A stretch of DNA of 64,000 bases from Anastrepha obliqua (Eukaryota; Arthropoda; Insecta; Diptera; Tephritidae), in NCBI RefSeq assembly GCF_027943255.1, contig NC_072893.1, positions 65,706,001 to 65,770,000 on the forward strand, read 5' to 3'. The position numbers and the translations under genes are program-made. The notes beneath the pieces were generated by a model. The model saw only the letters and a list, made by a program, of their open reading frames with translations. It had not been told where the DNA came from and did not search any database. Position 1 is the first letter of the stretch. Each line of letters opens with the position of its first letter. Of this stretch, positions 58,425-64,000 are shown one piece after another.

Positions 58425-58945
58425 AAAATGCGCAACATCGTCAAAGAAAAAAGATTACAAAAAATCAGTAGGATTTTTAAACAACCTCAAACTTGTGTCT
58501 TTTTATACTAAATACAGGGTGGGCCAAATAAGACCTACTAATGTTAAGCACAAATAATTGTTTTATTTTTTGACATATATATTTTTCTCTTTTTGTAGGT
58601 TGTAATTGAATTCTTGGACATTTATTATGGTACCCTACCGCAAGACCACCAACAACGACTACAATACGCCATTTAAATGGTTATGTCAACAAACAAAACT
58701 GTAGATTGTTGGGGGCAACACACCAACATATAGTTGCACCCATCTAAATGTATTGTTTGGTGCGGTGTTATGGCCACTAGAGTTATCGGCCCATATTTCC
58801 TCGAGATGGAGCAACTACGCATACTGCTAGGCAGACTATGGACCTGCTGCGTAGTAGTAGTAGGTCTTATTTGGCCCACCCTGTATAATGGACTGTAAAA
58901 CTGCATACACAGAAAAATTTTAAAAATTCTGGTTGAAATTTTTAA
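58425..58945. repeat. Palindromic dispersed repeat, copy 5, interrupted by a mini-transposon
   Basis: The left part (58425-58514) has GCGCAACATCGTCAAAGAAA and CTCAAACTTGTGTCTTTTTA; the right part (58884-58945) has GGACTGTAAAACTGCATACA. Without the insert they align with 55690-55830. Confidence 0.7.
58515..58883 (+). mobile_element. 369-bp non-autonomous Tc1/mariner-type element with perfect 26-bp inverted repeats
   Basis: The terminal repeats 58515-58540 and 58858-58883 are perfect inverted copies beginning CAGGGTGGGCCAAATAAGAC, flanked by TA on both sides (58513-58514 and 58884-58885). Inside, the plus strand keeps VWCGVMATRVIGPYFLE and, in another frame, DGATTHTARQTMDLLRS. These are two separated pieces of a DDE transposase related to those at 9.7 and 46 kb. 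It is therefore an internal-deletion derivative of an autonomous element. Confidence 0.93.
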
Positions 58946-59225
58946 AATTATTTCTGCACTTTCATAAAAAATAATGAGAATTCAGAAAGGAAAAGTAAAA
59001 TATCAAATCTTTTCAAAGCCCTAATGTTCCATTATTTTGTCACGAGGTGTAAATAATACAGTGTTTTTTTAATATATTTTAATTATATTAGCTAAAATGT
59101 GCAGCCAATAATTAATAATTTTTATAATTCTAAAAAAAAAAGAATAAAAAAATATACGCATTAAAAAAGTAATACACCATTTTTTGTGTCAGCAGATTTT
59201 TATGTGCAACTGTGTGTTATATATG
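58946..59225. other. A+T-rich noncoding stretch
   Basis: Nothing recognised. Confidence 0.4.
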
Positions 59226-59540
59226 GCGGCCGCCGTAGCCGGATGGGCTGGTGCGTGACTATCAGTGTGACTAGTGCGTAGGTTCGAATCTGTGTGCATG
59301 AAGCAGCAAAATGATAGAAAAAGTTTTTTCTAATTACCGTCGCCTCTTGGCAGGTAATAGCAAACCGCCGAGTTTATTTCTGCCACTAAAACCTCCCTCA
59401 TAAAAATATCTGGCGTTTAGAGTCAGCTTAAAACTTTAGGTCTCTCCATTTGCGGAACAACATCAAGGCCCATGCCACAAGGAGGAGCTCGGCCAAACAC
59501 CTAACGAAGTGTACGCGCCAATTATTTATTAATTTTTTAT
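59226..59540 (+). mobile_element. tRNA-derived SINE, near full-length copy
   Basis: It starts GCGGCCGCCGTAGCCGGATG, with box A at 59234-59250 and box B GGTTCGAATCT at 59281-59291. The body and 3' end (GAGGAGCTCGGCCAAACACC, GTGTACGCGCCAATTATTTA) match the copy at 7716-8033. No convincing TSD; the 3' flank is T-rich. Confidence 0.88.
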
Positions 59541-61069
59541 ATTAAAAATAGGCGTATGGTAATTTGTAAATATTGTAGTTTTTCTTGCACTGTTTCGGTA
59601 TTAATGGCCAACTCCATGCCTTGTATGAATTCTTTATATGCTAATCCTCTGACATAATTACAAAACTTCAAAGCAAATTCTTGCATAGCTTTTTTAGTGT
59701 AGATGTCACAGTTTGCTTGAAAAAATGAACTAAATAATTTCACTGTTAATCCAACTAATGCCCGCAGCAGTCCGCAAATGAATTTATGAATATTTAATCA
59801 AAGCAATAATTATGACTTGTCAGTGACTATATTTTACAGTTAAAGGAGTTTCGCTCAAACCACTTAATAGTGTGTGAAAAAGCATAGCTTGTGCTTAACG
59901 CATTCATCCACATTAGCAACTATTCACCAGCCTCTTCGCCACGTTTCTAGGTGCGTGCATAATAATTAATCTCCAAAAGGAGCTCGAACGTACGCGAGTA
60001 ATAAATTTTAACGCATTTGCAATAAATGGTGTGTAAGCAACGAAAATGATGTTAATTAAAATGTACTCAAACTTAATTGGATTAATTCAGTTTAGTTAAT
60101 TACGCATTAAACCACAGTTGAATTTATCTACGCTCCACTTACAGGTAATTAAGCCAATTCAGTCCAAATACAAACACATACGAACTGTACCATAAATAGT
60201 TTTGCGCCCATACACTTCCGTGCACGCGCTTGCGGACAATATTCAGCAGTCAGCAGGGTTTAATTGTGTTGGTTGGCATTTAAGTAAACGCTTCAAATTT
60301 ATGAATTAAATAATCACGCCTGACTTCTGACATATGCACATTCAACGGGCACACTAATGTCAGGCAAATACATATCTTATACAAATGTTTATGTGTAAGT
60401 CAAATAGCTGAGGCTAATATGTAAAATCAGCTCCATTGGCCGACGAATTAGGCTACACATGAGCGGTTGGGGTGCTGACATTCATACCTATTAACCTTCA
60501 CTGCGGGCGTCCATTCATTCTTTATGAGCTGCATTGCTATAAATTAACCGGTCATAATGTGCCCTAAATTCACTGTTATATATTTCGTGACGTAAAAACT
60601 TCGGAGCATTCATCAACCAATGGCTTTAGTGAGCCACATTTTACGTTGTGTAGATTCTATTGGATTGCACTTTGCCTTTTACGATTTAAGGACAAAAAAA
60701 GTTTTTTAACAGTTTTATGTTTGATTAAGCTGGTTATTGCGGTAGTTGCGTAGGGCTCTCCTATTCCCAGAATCAGCGTTTTGCTGGGCTGAATACCATA
60801 AAGGCCATGACAGCAAAAAACAGGCGGACTGGGTACCAAACTACACCTAAAGGAGTTTTTTTTTTGTTTTTTTTTTTGGCGGTGAGGTTGGGTTAAAAAT
60901 GCCTTCGCACCTTATGTTAACCATCACTACTACGTGTGTGGTGATTCCGCTAAAAATATCCCTCCTATTTTCTTGGATTTTTTCTCTCTCCACCCCGGGA
61001 CTGCTTCCGCATTGCTTCGAGGTAGAGGGCTAAGACGGCGTCCTAGGAAGGACACTTACTTACTCACCC
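59541..61069. other. Noncoding stretch
   Basis: A+T-rich with no recognised element. A T-rich run lies at about 60857-60879. Confidence 0.45.
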
Positions 61070-61400
61070 TGCATCCAGGGGCGCCTGTTTTAAGAAACCT
61101 AATGTTCTTCAGCAAAATTTCACGTATCATTTTTCGGATAATATCCACCGCGAAATTTGCAACGGCATTCCATTTTTTCATCTATCTTCATCTATCATCA
61201 TTTTATCGATTATTTCTGCAGGTGTAAATATACCAACAGCTCGTTGCAGAACTGTTCGCTCTATGTTGCACCCCCTGCATTCCAAGAAGATGTGATCTGC
61301 ATCATCATACTCAGTATCTCTTAACCTGAAGGAAGTTAGCGACGGTTGGAAGGCAGGGAGTTCATATGAGTCATGAAGTTCCGGGCAGAGGCTGGCAAAA
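61070..61400 (-). pseudogene. R1-like LINE C-terminal tail
   Basis: The minus strand reads DTEYDDADHIFLECRGCNIE, RTVLQRAVGIFTPAEIIDKM (about 61310-61205) and, after a frame change, WNAVANFAVDIIRKMIREIL. This resembles the C-terminal zinc-finger tail of R1-type LINEs (DDA-HxFxxC, then W.AV..F...I). The N-terminal Cys pair is eroded. Clade assignment is tentative. Confidence 0.6.
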
Positions 61401-61420
61401 AAATGTATCTTCCCACATAG

Positions 61421-61735
61421 AAGAGTATCAAGTAGGCTCCTAAACTTAGTTAGAAAGGACTTACGAACTCTTATTGGGTGCTATAAAGGATATTGTGGTC
61501 TTCGTTATCATTTAACAAAATTTGGATTAGCTGAAATAAGCGTCTGACGTGTTTGTGAATTGGGCATACAAATGTCGGAGTATCTTCTCTGCAAATGCGT
61601 AGTTCTTCCACGATGAGAACTGGCATCCTTAGGTGAGGTCGCTCTAAATCCAATGGTAACATGGAACAAAAACCCCGACGAAATACTCAAATTCATTAGA
61701 AGTGTGCGCTGTTACTGCACAATAATTATATTAGG
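61421..61735 (+). pseudogene. LINE C-terminal tail, opposite strand to its neighbour
   Basis: The plus strand reads LLNLVRKDLRTLIGCYKGYC, GLRYHLTKFGLAEISV, RVCELGIQMSEYLLCKCVVL and NPDEILKFIRSV. This matches the LxRKDLRxLxGxxTGHxxLxxHL segment and Cys/His tail of Jockey-superfamily LINEs, with the first Cys and the His eroded. It lies head to head, 20 bp from the R1-like tail on the minus strand. Confidence 0.65.
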
Positions 61736-62590
61736 TGCGCAACTAAGTTCCCCCTGTTTGACAATAGATGCCGCCTGCAGTGTGTGTTAGTCGATTCTAA
61801 CATAACCTACACGTCATAAACCAAGCTTAGACATATGGTAAACAAACTGCTTCGACACATTAGTGATTTCGTTTTGGTATCATATACTTTTGGTTTTGTG
61901 AAAATGATGATTTTGTGCCGAATAATCGTCATTTGCGGGAAGTGTTGATTTTCCTCTTTCATTCGAAAAAAACGGGGCAGAAGCGCATCGAGAGCTATAA
62001 AAAGTTTATAGAGATGCTGCTTTTAGTGAAACAATGTACCGAGATTAGTTCCGTCGCTTCAAAAACAGTGATTTTAATGTTGATGATCGTCCGCGTGAAG
62101 GAAGGCCAAAAACCTTCGAAGACGCTGAATTGGAGGCATTGCTCAATGAGGATCCGTGTCAATAGTAAGAAGAGCTTGCTTCAGTATTAGGAGTTACCCT
62201 CTAATCCATTTCCAACCGATTACATGCTTCGGGAATGATTCAGAAACAGGGGACTTAGGTTCCTTATGAGTTAAAACCAAGGGATGTTGAACGTCGTTTT
62301 TTCGCCTGTGAGCAACTGCTCCAGTGGCCAAAAAGGAAAGGTTTTCTTCATCGTATCGTGACGGGTGATGAAAAATGGATCCATTCCAGCAACCCAAAGA
62401 AAAGAAAGTCATGGAGACTCCCCGGTCATGACAACGCTCGGTCTCATATTGTCAAACCCGTTAAAACCGCGGGTTTACCGCGACGGTATACGAGATCTAC
62501 CTGAAAGATAGGGAAAAGTAGTAGGAGTGATGGGCAATACTTTCAATGGTTCACTTGTAACCATTTTTTCAGAATAAAGTTGTATTTTCG
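61733..62590 (+). pseudogene. Internally deleted mariner, copy E
   Basis: It begins near TTAGGTGCGCAACTAAGTTC, a plausible terminal repeat. The transposase reads FVPNNRHLREVLIFLFHSKK, DVDDRPREGRPKTFEDAELEAL, ELASVLGVT, MIQKQGT-VPYELKPRDVER, GFLHRIVTGDEKWIHSSNPK and KRKSWRLPGHDNARSHIVKP, where the segment between the first and second catalytic blocks is deleted. SDGQYFQ marks the C-terminus. The first Asp (GDEKW) is intact. A matching right terminal repeat was not found. Confidence 0.82.
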
Positions 62591-62989
62591 TGAAAAGTTG
62601 TATTTTCTATTCTGATAACGTGGACGACGAAGATGAGGCATGCAATATTGATAAGATAATGGAAACCGTCGAGTTGAACCAGCTCGGGAGCGGTGAGTCG
62701 GAATCAACGGCCAAGAAGGCTTTGCTGTGTGAGTGATGTGATTGGAAGAGGATGCCTCAACCTCCAGCGGGACTTATCGGACCAAAATGGACAAAAGTTA
62801 TCGAACAAAGGCGTTCATACTTCTTATGAATGGAAAATCGTATCGCCGAAATAAAATGAAAATCCGCTTAGCACTTTTTATTTTATTTAACACCGGTCAA
62901 CTATTCACGTGTTTTATACAGTGTTTGCTTAACAGATCTTATATGGACAGTGACAAAAGTCCAATGTGAATATTGTGTAGTCCAGGCAG
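62591..62989. other. Unassigned stretch
   Basis: A plus-strand segment at 62605-62720 reads VDDEDEACNIDKIMETVELN (acidic, coding-like) but I do not recognise it. The remainder is A+T-rich. Confidence 0.3.
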
Positions 62990-63540
62990 TGCTTATAATA
63001 AAAGCAATTCAAAATCGTCTTTTCTGACAAGCCACATTTTCATCTACGCGGTCATATTAACAAGAAAAACTACGGTATCTGAGGATCGGAAAGCAGCCAC
63101 GTGTTCAGCGAGAAGCCAATGCGTTTTATGCGAGTGGAAGTTTGGTACGGATTTTGGAGCGCTGATATCAATTCCTAATTTTTCATTGAAAATGCGGCTG
63201 AAGACATCATTTGGGTCATTTGTCTTGAGCAAGATGGCGGGTCATGCCGCACAGTCCATATCACAATCTTTCGCGAGTAAATTTTGGTAATCGCTTCATA
63301 AGCCGCCTCGGTGATGTCAGTTGGGCACTTCCGGACAAGCGATTCTACGCTGTTAGACTTTTTATGAGAGCTACCGGCACGGATCGATGTTACGCGAAAA
63401 ATTCCTTACCGATTTACAGGTAGGTTGTTAAGGCGAATATGGAGTAAACTATGCATGAGATTGGACCAGAAACCATCACCAAGGCAGCCACCAAAAAAAA
63501 TTGTATACCATAAACTATGGGAGTTTTGGTTTTCGTAATA
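62990..63540 (+). pseudogene. DDE transposase (Tc1/mariner superfamily), heavily decayed
   Basis: Plus-strand frames read SDKPHFHLRGHINKKNYG, then FSEKPMRFMRVEVWYGFWSA, FFIENAAEDI, ICLEQDGGSCRTVHITIF and LGDVSWALPDK-FYAVRLFM. These align in order with the DEAHFHLDGYVNKQN, KPMHP-RVTVWCGFW, QQDGATCHTA and GDVNWPPRSCDLTPLDYFLW blocks of the family at 9.7 and 46 kb. Frameshifts and substitutions are extensive; it is the oldest-looking copy. Confidence 0.7.
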
Positions 63541-64000
63541 GAGTCATAATAAAATAAAAGAAACTTAGATTTGTATACATTATTTAAATTTTAAAAATAT
63601 ATTTTCATTTCGACCTAACAACATTTCGAACTAACAAAAGTTCGGAAAGTCTATGGTATTTTTTATTTTTGAAAAATTTTATAATGTCCTTTAGTTTTGT
63701 TAGAGTCTTGCGATGTTTTGCTTAAAATTTCAGAAAAATCGTTTCGAATTGAGACGAGCAAACGTAAAATAAGTAATGCGTCGTCAGTAGAAATTGCGCC
63801 ACCGACGCAGTAGGAAATTCGTTAACCAATACTTGATGGCTTTCAACGTCAACTGAAGCCTGTGAAAATTTTCCGTGAGTTCCAAACTGCGGCTTCCAGG
63901 AATTTATATATTCTTATATATGACTTCAGCCGCTCATATACATATATCCCAAACAATAAAACGGACACTTCATTACTTAAGACAATTTGTAAGTGATATA
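63541..64000. other. Noncoding stretch at window end
   Basis: A+T-rich with nothing recognised. Confidence 0.4.

Overview
The window is A+T-rich eukaryotic DNA and looks like a dipteran genome. A tephritid fruit fly is my best guess, an inference from the transposon families and the CA/TG-rich noncoding style rather than from any diagnostic host gene. I see no intact host protein-coding gene, rRNA or convincing tRNA gene and no CRISPR. Almost every long or family-like reading frame is a fragment of a transposable element (TE), so the window reads as a long intergenic or intronic TE graveyard.

Layout: a TTAA-flanked inverted-repeat element (0.36-0.98 kb) is followed by two oppositely oriented pieces of an RTE-type LINE (1.2-2.6 kb). 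Two copies of one dead mariner family (2.8-3.7 and 5.95-6.8 kb), a LINE reverse-transcriptase (RT) scrap (7.0-7.3 kb) and a full-length tRNA-derived SINE with a 10-bp target-site duplication (TSD, 7.7-8.0 kb) come next. From 9.6 to 14.5 kb there are a DDE transposase 3' part, a tRNA-like stretch, a Tc3-like N-terminus, a Jockey RT scrap, a partial SINE and another mariner. From 16.7 to 19.8 kb lie two LINE tails, a Helitron helicase C-terminus abutting a LINE, and a TTAA-GGGG terminus. From 21.0 to 25.6 kb there are an RTE tail, a deleted mariner, two copies of a palindromic repeat and a 1.5-kb degenerate array.

From 27.6 to 36 kb there are LINE fragments (one split by a 733-bp inverted-repeat element), a GC-rich patch with a consensus splice donor, a second inverted-repeat element, a SINE and a Jockey RT. 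From 40 to 50.9 kb there are further LINE pieces (one split by an 825-bp mariner with TA duplications), transposase scraps and an RTE RT. The youngest-looking element is a 2.1-kb LINE insertion at 52.19-54.32 kb with an open RT-RNase H frame and a 12-bp TSD. From 55.7 to 63.5 kb there are SINEs, an inverted-repeat mini-transposon nested in the palindromic repeat, opposed LINE tails, a mariner and a transposase scrap.

Intervening stretches (for example 3.7-5.9, 8.0-9.6, 14.5-16.7, 25.6-27.6, 36.7-39.9, 59.5-61.0 kb) are simple A+T-rich noncoding DNA with short CA/TA/poly-A runs. The window's main interest is its nested insertions, which give a relative chronology, and several short inverted-repeat families that I cannot match to a named family.
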